A program made the translations under genes and the position numbers. Below are positions 8,659 to 17,694 of a stretch of 64,000 nucleotides of DNA, piece after piece. The stretch's first letter is position 1; each line of letters starts with the position of its first letter. The notes under the pieces are model-generated. The model was not told where the DNA came from. It saw only the letters and a program-made list of their open reading frames with translations, and did not search any database. The DNA lies in contig WRCX01000005.1 in NCBI GenBank assembly GCA_009783705.1, forward strand, positions 1-64,000, in the 5' to 3' direction. The DNA comes from Candidatus Bathycorpusculum hydrogenotrophicum (GTDB taxonomy: Archaea > Thermoproteota > Bathyarchaeia > Bathyarchaeales > Bathycorpusculaceae).

Positions 8659-10446
8659 TTGGTGAATCTCTTGAAGCAATCCGCAGGATCTTTGTTAACT
8701 GCAGTTTTCATCGGTTTAATCGTTCTTTCAACAGTATCATCTCTTAACGGAGTCTTGGCACAGACCGATAGCTACAGCATCACACAAATTGATCATCAAG
8801 TGCAGGTTATGTATTCGGGCAATGTAGCCATTTTTGACACCATACATGTTTCGGGGCAGATAACAAACGGCTTCAAAATTGGGTTGCCCTACAAATATAG
8901 TGCTGAGGTCCTAAAAGTCATAGCATATGATGAAAAGCAGGAATACAATATCAAACGTGGGGTACCACTAGATGACCACAACGGGTTCTACGGAGTAGAG
9001 GTCAACTTTGAGGGAAATAGCCCATCCGTCTTTACCGTGGCATTTGTGTTGTCCAATCAATTAGTTAGCGAGACTGACAACGGCGGCTATATCGTGGATT
9101 TTCCAGCTTACCCAAGCTTAACCCAGAATGTTAAAACTTGTAACGTCGACATCACGTTTTCCAACAGCCCTACAACTATTATCATAAACAAAGCAGATGG
9201 AATAAAGACAAGCAACAGCTATGTTAGAGCGGATTTACCAGCCTACACCTATGTAATAGCACAAGCCAATGCCACATTGCCGGTGGGAACGCTACAGATA
9301 GCGACTATAAACAGTCTAAATCATAAGATAACCATTGACGCCACAGGCAAAGTAGCGACAGAAGATACTTATCAGATAACAAGTAAATCAGTCGCGCCTC
9401 TGAGCGCTTTTGTTTTAAGTTTACCGCTTGAAGCAACAAATGTGGTTGTCAAAGATCAAGCCGAAGAAACTTTGCCGATTAAACTAACAGAAAACTCAGA
9501 CATACTCTTGGTCAGTGTATCGTTTGGAGCCTTTATAAATCAGGGTCAAAAAATGAGTGTAACGGCACAGTATAATTTGCCTGGCGCGGAATTACAAAAC
9601 GTCGATTATGTGCTCAGGGATTTCAAAGTTTTCCCAGACTTGCAATATCTTGTTGAGAAAGCAACGGCTGTTTTTAGTTTTCCTGAGGGGGCAACACTTG
9701 TGTTGCCTCAGATAACCACGCTGGATACATCAGCCACTTTGACACGCAACACCTACCAAGACATACTCACTATAGAAGCGGAGGATGTAAGCTATGTTGA
9801 TTATCTGGCACATCAACAAAACATCGTTGAGTTATCGTATAACTATAATCCAGTATGGGTTTCGCTTAGAGCCACATTTTGGGCAGTACTCGCCGCCGCA
9901 ATTGGTTGTGTGGTCATATTTGCTTATCAGATTCACAAATCTAGAGAGGAAACCTATGAGAACCGGGCAGAGAGGATTGCTTCGAGTTCACAACCAGACG
10001 GGGAAACAAACCCAGACCAGCAGATAACTACAGAGAACATCAAAGATTTCCTAGAGACCTATGAGTCTAAAAAACAGCTAAAAGCAGAATTACGATCGCT
10101 ATATGCAAAGGCACAAAAAGGCAAGATACAAAGACAACAATACAAATTGCAAAAGAAAACTGTAGAAGCTCAAATCGAGGGCATAACACGTAATATAGAT
10201 CGTAAGAAAGCGCTATGGAAAAGCGTCAGCGGCATCTATCCAGATTTGATTATACAAATAGAATTAGCAGAAACAGACATGGCGGAAGCAGAGAAGAGCA
10301 TGGAAACTCTTGTGGTGCTCTATAGTAAAGGTGAGATTTCGCGTGAGAACTATAAGCAATCCATGATAAATCACCAGAAAGTCTATGATAAAGCAGAAAC
10401 AGCCATCAAAGGAATTCTGCAAAGGCTACGTGAAAAAATTCGGTGA
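8659..10446 (+). CDS. Secreted/membrane protein with cytoplasmic coiled-coil tail
   Basis: 595 aa, not recognised. A signal sequence occupies about residues 8-35 (LLTAVFIGLIVLSTVSS). The next ~365 residues are beta-rich and extracellular in character, with two similar halves each containing I(T/V)I-type strands. A single membrane helix lies near 400-425 (ATFWAVLAAAIGCVVIFAY). The last ~170 residues are charged and strongly helical, probably coiled coil (KKQLKAELRSLYAKAQKGKI). Start codons TTG (8659) and GTG (8662) are both possible. A topology of outside domain, one helix and inside coiled coil suggests a structural or signalling envelope protein. Confidence 0.7.
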   Translation: MVNLLKQSAGSLLTAVFIGLIVLSTVSSLNGVLAQTDSYSITQIDHQVQVMYSGNVAIFDTIHVSGQITNGFKIGLPYKYSAEVLKVIAYDEKQEYNIKRGVPLDDHNGFYGVEVNFEGNSPSVFTVAFVLSNQLVSETDNGGYIVDFPAYPSLTQNVKTCNVDITFSNSPTTIIINKADGIKTSNSYVRADLPAYTYVIAQANATLPVGTLQIATINSLNHKITIDATGKVATEDTYQITSKSVAPLSAFVLSLPLEATNVVVKDQAEETLPIKLTENSDILLVSVSFGAFINQGQKMSVTAQYNLPGAELQNVDYVLRDFKVFPDLQYLVEKATAVFSFPEGATLVLPQITTLDTSATLTRNTYQDILTIEAEDVSYVDYLAHQQNIVELSYNYNPVWVSLRATFWAVLAAAIGCVVIFAYQIHKSREETYENRAERIASSSQPDGETNPDQQITTENIKDFLETYESKKQLKAELRSLYAKAQKGKIQRQQYKLQKKTVEAQIEGITRNIDRKKALWKSVSGIYPDLIIQIELAETDMAEAEKSMETLVVLYSKGEISRENYKQSMINHQKVYDKAETAIKGILQRLREKIR

Positions 10447-10510
10447 TCAACCTAAAACCTTTTATTTTACAGATAGACTTTTGAAGAAATATCAGTGGAG
10501 GTAAGACAAA

Positions 10511-10690
10511 ATGGTGAAAATCGTTGTCGATCCTAAATGTACTGGATGCGAAACTTGTGTAAACACATGCCCCGTCGGCGTTTATGAACTCAAAGACGGC
10601 AAATGTGTGGCTAGCAAAGAAAGCGAATGCTTAGTTTGCAGAGCCTGTGAAGCACAATGTCCTGAAGGTGCCATTCAGGTAATCGAGTAA
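10511..10690 (+). CDS. Small 2[4Fe-4S] ferredoxin
   Basis: 59 aa, too short for the ORF track. It contains two complete cluster motifs, CTGCETCVNTCPVGVYE and CLVCRACEAQCPEGAIQ, i.e. CxxCxxCxxxCP twice, so it should carry two [4Fe-4S] clusters as a soluble low-potential electron carrier. A strong Shine-Dalgarno GGAGG precedes the ATG by nine bases. It lies 64 bases after the coiled-coil membrane protein. A ferredoxin of this type is the expected electron donor/acceptor for CODH/ACS and related enzymes encoded elsewhere in the window. Confidence 0.9.
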   Translation: MVKIVVDPKCTGCETCVNTCPVGVYELKDGKCVASKESECLVCRACEAQCPEGAIQVIE

Positions 10691-11132
10691 ACAAAATCTC
10701 GCTACCTAACAGAAATTCCCTTTTATTAAACTTATTTTTTAGAAAATTAACAGCCAACAACAAAAATTAATTCAATTTTAGACAATAACAACTAGTTTGA
10801 CAACTATTGGCAAACAGAAACAAATCACAGAAAGAGCAAACCTCAGCACAACCAGGTCTATATCATCTTAAGTTCCGAAAGTGGGATACACCCAACTGGA
10901 ACAGGGTCTTATCTTCAAAATCACGACATAAACTTTGAAACTTCATGTTTGAAACGAAAAGAAAGTATGTTACTCATCTCTAATACACCTATACCATTTC
11001 ATAATCTCAAATAAACTATTCAATTAAACATGCCCAAGAGGGGTAAACCAAGAAAACTGTTCAAAGCATTTTTTACCTCATAAGTCAATATTAACAAAAA
11101 CTGTTTTATAGGAAAAGTTACAAATACCCGTA
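10691..11132. other. AT-rich intergenic stretch with one copy of a flanking repeat
   Basis: No gene is visible in 442 bases. At 10874-10891 is TCCGAAAGTGGGA followed by TACAC, nearly identical to a second copy at 12265-12282, directly after the Kelch gene. Around the first copy, GTTCC and GGAAC (about 10872-10902) and inner TGGG/CCCA could form a small nested hairpin. The rest is A-rich with no other structure I can support. Confidence 0.4.
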
Positions 11133-12260
11133 GTGTTAAACGTGAATAAAATTATTCCCTTTATGTTAATTTTCTTTTTCATAAGTGGAACATTTGCAAC
11201 AACGACATTTAATTCTGTTTCAGCTTTAGAATTAGTTGAGGATTCTTGGAATACCAAAACGCCATCTTCCGACCCAGAACGGGTAGGTTTTAGAGTTGTT
11301 GCAGTTGAGGGTAAAATTTATGCTATTGGAGGTTTCCATTATGTTGAAGTACAAAATCCCTTTTACCCTCAATACGGTGAAAGTTATCTTGGCACAAATG
11401 AACAATATGATCCTGTGACTGATACATGGATTACTTTAGCAACTATGCCCACACCTAGAGCTCATTTTGCCATAACAGAGTATCAAGGCAAAATTTACTG
11501 TATAGGCAGTTTACATATGCATAGTTGTGTGGTTGAGGCTTATGATCCAGCTACTGACAGTTGGAGTACTAAAGCTGACCTGCCAGTTTCATTGCCGTAT
11601 CCACATCATACGCAAGCACATGTTGTGAATGACAAACTTTTTGTTAGAACTTTTAACGAGTTGTTTATGTATAATTCCGTTCAGGATTCATGGATTGAAA
11701 AAACCCCAATACACGGAAGTGAACTACGTCACTATGTGACTTCGGTTGTGGTGGATGATAAAATAATAGTTTTTTATCCAGATGCAGTAGATAATACTTA
11801 TGACCAGCCATTTAATGTGAATGTTGCGATTTATGATCCAAAAATGGATGGGTGGAGTGAAGGAAAAACACAGGAAATAGGTCTTGACGGCAGCATTATG
11901 GGTGCTGGAGTAACAACGGGTGTTTATGCGCCTAAAAATGTTTATCTCTTTGGTTCTAACAGGGGGTCACAATTCATCACTTGGGTGTATAATCTTGTAA
12001 AAGATGCTTGGTCAACGGCTAAAGCGGCACCTAATCGACTTTCAGTTTATGGCGTAACCGAGATTGACGATGTTTTATACGTATTTGGGTCTACTGAAAA
12101 TGGTGAAGTAAACATGCAATATGTACCAATTGGGTATGAGCCACGTGGTTATCAGACTTTTCCAACTGGATATGTTGTAGCCATAATAGGCCTAACTGCA
12201 AGTATTGTTATTGTTATAACATCCTTATTTTTCTACACAAAGAGACGAAAAAACAGATAG
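11133..12260 (+). CDS. Kelch-repeat surface protein with C-terminal membrane anchor
   Basis: 375 aa with a signal peptide (about 5-30), about five Kelch-type repeats and a C-terminal membrane helix (GYVVAIIGLTASIVIVITSL) followed by the basic tail KRRKNR. Repeat hallmarks are visible: GKIYAIGGFHY, YDPVTDTWITLATMPTPRAH, GKIYCIGS, YDPATDSWSTKADLP, YDPKMDGWSE and DDVLYVFGS. Kelch repeats fold into a beta-propeller that usually binds proteins or sugars. The start is GTG. Codon use is T-richer than in metabolic neighbours. The orientation suggests an exposed propeller tethered to the membrane; the ligand is unknown. Confidence 0.85.
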   Translation: MLNVNKIIPFMLIFFFISGTFATTTFNSVSALELVEDSWNTKTPSSDPERVGFRVVAVEGKIYAIGGFHYVEVQNPFYPQYGESYLGTNEQYDPVTDTWITLATMPTPRAHFAITEYQGKIYCIGSLHMHSCVVEAYDPATDSWSTKADLPVSLPYPHHTQAHVVNDKLFVRTFNELFMYNSVQDSWIEKTPIHGSELRHYVTSVVVDDKIIVFYPDAVDNTYDQPFNVNVAIYDPKMDGWSEGKTQEIGLDGSIMGAGVTTGVYAPKNVYLFGSNRGSQFITWVYNLVKDAWSTAKAAPNRLSVYGVTEIDDVLYVFGSTENGEVNMQYVPIGYEPRGYQTFPTGYVVAIIGLTASIVIVITSLFFYTKRRKNR

Positions 12261-12367
12261 TGTATCCGAAAGTGGGACTCACTTGTAAGGTGATGTGTTA
12301 ATGTATATATTGGCGCGGTTAATTATTATTTTTGAGTTTATAGATGTAGTTGTGAGGGGTTATTTGC

Positions 12368-13657
12368 ATGCGTGTAAATGGGCAGGCCAAGTTTAATTTA
12401 CACGGTCAGCGTTTGTGTAGTAGTAAGGTTTTGTCTTTTGTTTTTTTGTTGTTTATAATGTTTGTTTTTTCCTGTTTGGTTTCTATGTTTAGTGCTGTTT
12501 CGCCCTTTGTGTTAGGCGCTTCTAATACTATGGTTAGTAATGAAGCTGAACTTACGGCGGCGGTTAATAATGCGCCATCGGGTGTATCGGTTGTTATTGT
12601 TTTTGATGGCGATATTTCCCTCTCAGAGACGCTTGTTATTTCTGAGGGCAGAAATATTACGTTAACAAGTACTGTTACAGATCAAGGTGGATTTTACAAG
12701 TTAATTGGCACAAAACGTGCTGAAATTGAAAGTGGTTTTTATCCGACTATTTCAGTTCAGAGTGGGGGAGTGTTGAGGCTTGATTGTATTATTGTAACTC
12801 ATGCAAAGGGCGTCATTGGTTGTGGCGTAATGGTTCATCCTAATGGCACTCTTGCCTTGTCTGATGGTGAAATTTCAGATAACACGGGTTGGGGTGTATA
12901 CAATTGTGGTCTTTTTGAGATGATGGGGGGTAGGATTTCGGGTAACACCGCTGGATCGGGGGGAGGCGGAGGTGTACATAATGAGGCGGGGGATTTTGTG
13001 ATGTTGGGGGGTGTAATTTCTGGCAATAGAGCTACCTCGGGTCATGGCGGGGGTGTGTACAACTTTCGAAGTGTATTTAGTTTGTTTAATGGAGTGATTT
13101 CTAATAACTGGGCAAACTCTGAGGGCGGGGGTGTGTATAATTGGGAGAGCAACGTTACTATGTCTGGCGGCGAAATCTCGGGCAATACCGCAGGGTCGGG
13201 GGGGGGTGGTGTGAGTTTTAGAGGCGATAATCTTCGAGTATATACTTTTGAATTATCGGGGGGTACAATTTCGGACAATACCGCTATCGGCCAGGGTGGA
13301 GGCATATCTAACATCCAAGGCGCGGTTACTATGTCTGGCGGCAAGATCTCAGAAAATACTGTTTTACGCTCAGGCAATTTTAAGGGTGCTTCTAGTTATG
13401 GTGGTGGGGTGTATAATTATCTGGGTACTTTCAAATTGGTGGGTGGTGTGATTTCGAGCAACACAGCATCAAACGGCGGGAATGTATATAGCGAAAAAAG
13501 TGAGACATATTATTTTGGTGTAAGAACGGTTGTGATTATTTGGTGTATGCGTGTTGTGTTTGTGACGTTGGGTGTTGTTGTGGCAGTTATGCTCTTTATG
13601 TTCAAAAAAAGACGAAGAACTCAGGGGACAAAAAAATTAAGCATCAACAATGTCTAG
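12368..13657 (+). CDS. Repeat-rich beta-helix adhesin-like surface protein
   Basis: 429 aa. A signal/anchor segment (about 23-50) is followed by ten or so degenerate repeats of the form GG.ISGNTA..GGGGVYN (for example GGEISGNTAGSGGGGV and GGTISDNTAIGQGGGI). They predict a right-handed parallel beta-helix as in polymorphic outer-membrane or adhesin-like proteins. A C-terminal membrane helix (about 390-412) and the tail FKKRRRTQ anchor it. The coding strand is strongly G+T-rich whereas most genes here are A+C-rich, a sign of recent transfer or repeat-driven drift. Adhesion to a surface or partner cell is inference. Confidence 0.8.
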   Translation: MRVNGQAKFNLHGQRLCSSKVLSFVFLLFIMFVFSCLVSMFSAVSPFVLGASNTMVSNEAELTAAVNNAPSGVSVVIVFDGDISLSETLVISEGRNITLTSTVTDQGGFYKLIGTKRAEIESGFYPTISVQSGGVLRLDCIIVTHAKGVIGCGVMVHPNGTLALSDGEISDNTGWGVYNCGLFEMMGGRISGNTAGSGGGGGVHNEAGDFVMLGGVISGNRATSGHGGGVYNFRSVFSLFNGVISNNWANSEGGGVYNWESNVTMSGGEISGNTAGSGGGGVSFRGDNLRVYTFELSGGTISDNTAIGQGGGISNIQGAVTMSGGKISENTVLRSGNFKGASSYGGGVYNYLGTFKLVGGVISSNTASNGGNVYSEKSETYYFGVRTVVIIWCMRVVFVTLGVVVAVMLFMFKKRRRTQGTKKLSINNV

Positions 13658-13734
13658 TTAACTTTGTTTAGTGAGATACTAGGTCTAAATACTCAGGTAC
13701 AACACGCCAAGTTTTTGTTATAAAAACAGAAGGG

Positions 13735-13941
13735 TTAGTCTTCTTCTATGTTTAGAAGGAATTCTATGATTCGGCCTAGCTGTTTTGCTGTGATTAAGTC
13801 GATGGCTTGTTCTTCGTCGATGTTTAGAAGAGGGTTATCGGTTTGCATAGTAGAAGTATTGGCTACTTTTGCTTTAACACTATCTGCTTTGTTACTTCGA
13901 AGTTCGAAGTAACGGCTCAACACATAGAACACATTTAACAT
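13735..13941 (-). CDS. Small hypothetical protein
   Basis: 68 aa, unrecognised. It has no membrane segment; the C-terminal half (NPLLNIDEEQAIDLITAKQLGRIIEFLL) looks like two short amphipathic helices. A 23-base palindrome (13891-13913) lies inside its 5' part, which may mean the true start is further in, or that the ORF is not coding. It is convergent with the beta-helix gene and divergent from the parvulin gene. Confidence 0.4.
   Translation of the reverse strand: MLNVFYVLSRYFELRSNKADSVKAKVANTSTMQTDNPLLNIDEEQAIDLITAKQLGRIIEFLLNIEED
13891..13913. promoter_or_regulatory. Near-perfect 23-base palindrome
   Basis: Two 11-base arms, GTTACTTCGAA and its reverse complement TTCGAAGTAAC, are separated by a single base. 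So perfect a dyad within an otherwise ordinary stretch suggests an operator for a dimeric regulator or a short folded RNA element. It lies about 155 bases upstream of the parvulin gene and inside the small minus ORF. Confidence 0.4.
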
Positions 13942-14069
13942 TTTTATGCAAATTTAACGAATAAACAGTCATATAGACCACATGCAAGTAAACAACAAAA
14001 CATGTTTTTCATGGAAGACCCCCTGAAAACAAGCAAAAGTTATATTGCCAATCCACCTAAAATACAATC

Positions 14070-14345
14070 ATGTCAGTCAAAGTCCACTGTTGCCACATAC
14101 TGGTCAAAACCCTAACAGAAGCCACCGCAGTAAAAACCCGCCTCGATAAAGGCGAAAAATTCGGCGACATCGCCAAACAGGTTTCATTATGCCCATCAGG
14201 CAAAAAAGGCGGAGACCTAGGCACCTTCACAAGAGGCAAAATGGTTAAAGAATTTGAAAAAGCCGCATTTGAACTCCAAAAAGGTCAAATCTCAAACCCA
14301 ATCAAAACCGCATACGGCTACCACATAATAAAACGCATAGAATAA
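14070..14345 (+). CDS. Parvulin-type peptidyl-prolyl cis-trans isomerase
   Basis: 91 aa, a single stand-alone parvulin domain accelerating proline isomerisation during protein folding in the cytoplasm (no signal peptide). Family hallmarks are CHILVKT near residue 8, GEKFGDIAKQVSLCPSGKKG, GDLGTFTRGKMVKEFEKAAF and the C-terminal GYHIIKRIE. The length matches minimal archaeal and bacterial parvulins such as PpiC. Monocistronic, 124 bases downstream of a divergent ORF. A+C-rich coding strand. Confidence 0.92.
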   Translation: MSVKVHCCHILVKTLTEATAVKTRLDKGEKFGDIAKQVSLCPSGKKGGDLGTFTRGKMVKEFEKAAFELQKGQISNPIKTAYGYHIIKRIE

Positions 14346-14577
14346 CAAACAACCACACCTCTTATCCACAGGCTAAAGTAGCTCTTTTTAAAATCATCAA
14401 TAACAAACCAACACACACAAACAAACACATATCACAAATTTACTAACAACCCAAAAAGAACCAGAAGCTATATTCATTAAACTCTGCAGGTCCAAACTGC
14501 AAACATGCACTTGCGAAAGTCATATAAGAGTTTAGAGTTAACTTGAGGTGTATTCAACTAATTTTGAGTTGAGCTAA

Positions 14578-15768
14578 ATGACTAAAATCAGTCTTAAAGA
14601 GGGAATCAGCTGGGTCGGCGTAGTTGACTGGAACATACGAGACTTCCACGATTATGTAACATCCTGCGGTAGCAGCTATAACGCCTATCTAGTACAAGAT
14701 GAAAAAACTGCACTAATAGACACCGTAAAAGCAACATTTTGCAATGAATTAATCACACACATCTCAGAATTAACCCCCCTTGAAAAAATCGACTACATCA
14801 TAGTCAACCATGTAGAGATGGATCATTCAAGCGGCCTACCCATCATCGCTAAACTCGCTAAAAACGCCAAGATCTACGCCACCGCACGAGGCAAAGAAGA
14901 ACTCATCAAACACTACGGAACAGAATTCGAACGCGTCGAAATTGTAAAAACAGGTGACAAAATCAGCCTAGGCAAAAAAACACTCACTTTTCTTGAGGCC
15001 CCAATGCTACACTGGCCCGATAGCATGTTCACCTACGTAATTGAAGACAAAGTTCTAATGCCCAACGACGCCTTTGGACAACACCTTGCCAGCTCAGGCC
15101 ACTTTGATGATGAAGTTGACCAAGTAGTTCTAATGAAAGAAGCCATAACCTACTACAGCAACATTCTCACCCCATTTGCACCACTTATCGTTAAGAAAAT
15201 CCAAGAGGTCATTGACATGAAACTTCCCATTGACATCATCGCACCCAGCCATGGTATCATCTGGCGCAAAGATCCCGTGAAAATCATCAATGCCTACATA
15301 GAATGGGCAACCGGCAAAACCGTGAAACCAAAAGTAGCCATAGTCTTTGATACCATGTGGGACAGCACCAACAAAATGGCCCGAGCCATCGGCGATGGTA
15401 TAGCAAGCCAAGGCGTTGAAGCCAAACTGTTTAAACTCCGATGCACCGAAAACACAGAGATAGTCACCGAAATCACCGACTCAAAAATAGTCTTAGTAGG
15501 ATCACCCACACTCAACAACGGCATGTTCCCCTCAGTAGGCATGTTTCTCACCTACATCACCGGACTAAAACCCAAAGGCAAACTATGGGGCTTCTTTGGC
15601 TCATATGGCTGGGGCGGAGGCGCCATACGAAATATGACAAAGATGACAAAAGAAGCAGGCTTTGAAGTTATAGAACCCAGTATCGAATTAAAATGGGTCC
15701 CAACAGAAGAAGAAATCAAAAAATGCTTCGACTATGGCGTACAAATCGCCCAAAAAGCCAAAACCTAA
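14578..15768 (+). CDS. fprA: A-type flavodiiron protein (F420H2 oxidase / FprA-like)
   Basis: 396 aa. The N-terminal metallo-beta-lactamase-like domain keeps the diiron ligands: HVEMDH (about 78-83), LHWPDS, the NDAFGQH loop and PSHGIIW. The C-terminal third (about 255-396) is a flavodoxin domain (VAIVFDTMWDSTNKMARAI, GSPTLNNGMFP, FFGSYGWGGGA). In methanogens this family reduces O2 to water with F420H2; others reduce NO. With cofE and an FrhB-like gene nearby, F420H2 is the likely donor. It serves oxygen defence in a strict anaerobe. Monocistronic. Confidence 0.9.
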   Translation: MTKISLKEGISWVGVVDWNIRDFHDYVTSCGSSYNAYLVQDEKTALIDTVKATFCNELITHISELTPLEKIDYIIVNHVEMDHSSGLPIIAKLAKNAKIYATARGKEELIKHYGTEFERVEIVKTGDKISLGKKTLTFLEAPMLHWPDSMFTYVIEDKVLMPNDAFGQHLASSGHFDDEVDQVVLMKEAITYYSNILTPFAPLIVKKIQEVIDMKLPIDIIAPSHGIIWRKDPVKIINAYIEWATGKTVKPKVAIVFDTMWDSTNKMARAIGDGIASQGVEAKLFKLRCTENTEIVTEITDSKIVLVGSPTLNNGMFPSVGMFLTYITGLKPKGKLWGFFGSYGWGGGAIRNMTKMTKEAGFEVIEPSIELKWVPTEEEIKKCFDYGVQIAQKAKT

Positions 15769-15810
15769 CCCTTCCCATTTTTGAATTTAAGCCACCATTT
15801 ATAGATTCTA

Positions 15811-15859
15811 ACAACAATAAACAAGGGAGCACAGCCAAAAAGAGAGATGAGGCTCCCTT
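15811..15859 (-). terminator. Hairpin plus T-rich tract ending the purF-pfkB gene run
   Basis: Arms AAGGGAGC (15823-15830) and GCTCCCTT (15852-15859) form an 8-bp stem with a 21-base loop between two convergent genes. Read on the minus strand, the second arm is followed by the T-rich GTTTATTGTTGTT, fitting termination of the minus transcript. No T tract follows on the plus side. Confidence 0.45.
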
Positions 15860-15868
15860 TGGTATCTG

Positions 15869-16789
15869 TTAGGGTTTGGAGTTCATCATTAGATCTTTTT
15901 CATATACCAGCCCATCTCGGGCACCCATTTTTGTCACGCTTCTGGAGGCGACAAAATTGCCCAATCGACCGCATTCAAAGATAGATTTGTTGTGGATCAA
16001 ACCGTAGAGAAAACCTGCGTTAAAAGCATCGCCTGCACCGGTTGTGTCAGTAACGGGAACTTTGAAAGGCTCGATGGTGCGTTTATCGGTTCCATTTGTT
16101 ACATAGCAACCTTTGGCTCCGAGTTTAACTACTACGATTTTAACACCCATCTGCAAAAGCAACTCGGCACCTTTGGGAACATCGGTCTCGCCTGTGAGAA
16201 GCTCAAGCTCTGCCAAGTTAGGCATCATAACATAGCTGTTTTGAATTAGGGGTTCTAGTGCCGCTAAACCCTTTTGAACATAGAGAACACCAGGATCAAA
16301 ACTGACTTTGACACTATCCGGTAGAAAGCTCATGAGTTTTTTTTGGGTTCGAAAAGATTTATCGCCAACAAAGGAAGTCAAATGAAGGAATTGGGTATTG
16401 GTGATATAGTTTGCTTGCAACTCGCGGAATTCAATGTTATCATTAACACCGGGGTTTATGTAGAGAGCCCGGGCACCTTTTTTGTCCACAAAACCCAGAC
16501 AGATGCCGCTTTTGCCTTTGGGAGAGCGTATTATACCGTCTGTGTTAATCCCCTCGGTTGTGAAACAGTTTATTTGGAGATTACCTTGGTGATCATCGGC
16601 GACTTTGCCGATAAATCCCACTTTGCAACCTAGGCGTGCCAAGCCAACAGTGGTGTTGGCTGCTGAGCCACCGCAAGCTTCGGTGGAGTCATGGATAAAG
16701 CTCTCATTGTCAGCCCCTGCAATTTTATCCACTTTTAGCAGGGTATCGACATTTAGTGCTCCAAACCCAATAACATCAAAGCGGGTCAT
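15869..16789 (-). CDS. PfkB/ribokinase-family sugar or nucleoside kinase
   Basis: 306 aa. Family hallmarks: N-terminal FGALNVDTLLKVD, GGSAANTTVGLARLG (substrate loop) and the C-terminal anion-hole and catalytic motif DTTGAGDAFNAGFLYGL with the base aspartate. The substrate cannot be assigned from sequence: ribose, fructose, adenosine or another nucleoside are possible. It overlaps ftr by four bases (ATGA) and is last in a run starting with purF and purD. That makes a nucleoside or ribose-phosphate role attractive, but this is inference. Confidence 0.88.
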   Translation of the reverse strand: MTRFDVIGFGALNVDTLLKVDKIAGADNESFIHDSTEACGGSAANTTVGLARLGCKVGFIGKVADDHQGNLQINCFTTEGINTDGIIRSPKGKSGICLGFVDKKGARALYINPGVNDNIEFRELQANYITNTQFLHLTSFVGDKSFRTQKKLMSFLPDSVKVSFDPGVLYVQKGLAALEPLIQNSYVMMPNLAELELLTGETDVPKGAELLLQMGVKIVVVKLGAKGCYVTNGTDKRTIEPFKVPVTDTTGAGDAFNAGFLYGLIHNKSIFECGRLGNFVASRSVTKMGARDGLVYEKDLMMNSKP

Positions 16790-17694
16790 TGGAAAACCTC
16801 CCGAAGGGGGATTTTGTACTGACCTAGTTTACCCTCATAGTTGCCAGCTGAAATACGCACGACACCTTCGATGTCTAATATAGCCTCAATACCTGCTTTG
16901 GTTGCAGCTTTGAGTGCCTCCACTGAGACCCCGTCATAGACGACCTCGGCGATGTAGCCTACACCGTCGGGCACTTTGGATTTGTCACCTAACTTTGTTT
17001 TAAGAGAGGGACAGAAGTAGTGGTTGGTTGTGGGGCCGATTTGGGGAAAGTTTGTTTCGGGTTTACTGCCCGCTGAGCAGATATCAAAAGTTGTAACAAC
17101 ACCATCAATGTGGTGGATGGCATCTATGGCTTGGGCGCCGGCTTGTTTGAGGGCTTCTTTGGTTGTGGACATAAACCAAATGTTGCCGCCCATTACACCT
17201 CGTGCGTAGCCGATATAGCGCTCAATAACAAAGTCGGGGACCATCAAGGGAACCACAATGACGTCTCTGTTGTGGCGTTTTTCGACCCATTCATATCCGT
17301 CGCCACAGTGTCCTATGCGTTCCATCATATCCATTTTGCCCTCGGCATCTGGCAGGGCGTCATAGACTGCAGTGAAGGGTTTGACAAGTATGTCTTGGCG
17401 GATGCGGTAGCTGAGTTCTTTTTCAAATTTTTCTACGGATTGAGCGAAGTCTTTTTTGGCATTGATTTCGCCCCAGAGCTGCAATATAGCACCAACTCGA
17501 CCGTCAGGGGTTTGTTCTGGGTTGAGGTAGCGTTCTACGCCGCCCTCGGTTCTGCCAATTACCACTGAGGGGGTTGCGGTAGCATCAGAGGCGGCTTTGC
17601 AGAGAGTTTCCACATCATCTGCGGTTATAATTATGCGGCAATAGATGCCGGAAAATGCTTCTATGAAAGTATCATCGATTTTTTTATTCATCAT
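16786..17694 (-). CDS. ftr: Formylmethanofuran:tetrahydromethanopterin N-formyltransferase
   Basis: Transfers the formyl group from formylmethanofuran to H4MPT, the second step of the archaeal C1 branch leading to the methyl group used by CODH/ACS. The 302-aa protein aligns over full length with Ftr. Examples are the N-terminal DDTFIEAFSGIYCRIIITA, GRTEGGVERYL, ERIGHCGDGYEWVE, GVMGGNIWFMS, FDICSAGSKPETNFPQIG and VRISAGNYEGKLGQYKI. It directly abuts the upstream HAD gene and overlaps the downstream kinase by four bases. Its presence shows H4MPT, not folate, carries C1 units here. Confidence 0.95.
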   Translation of the reverse strand: MMNKKIDDTFIEAFSGIYCRIIITADDVETLCKAASDATATPSVVIGRTEGGVERYLNPEQTPDGRVGAILQLWGEINAKKDFAQSVEKFEKELSYRIRQDILVKPFTAVYDALPDAEGKMDMMERIGHCGDGYEWVEKRHNRDVIVVPLMVPDFVIERYIGYARGVMGGNIWFMSTTKEALKQAGAQAIDAIHHIDGVVTTFDICSAGSKPETNFPQIGPTTNHYFCPSLKTKLGDKSKVPDGVGYIAEVVYDGVSVEALKAATKAGIEAILDIEGVVRISAGNYEGKLGQYKIPLREVFQ

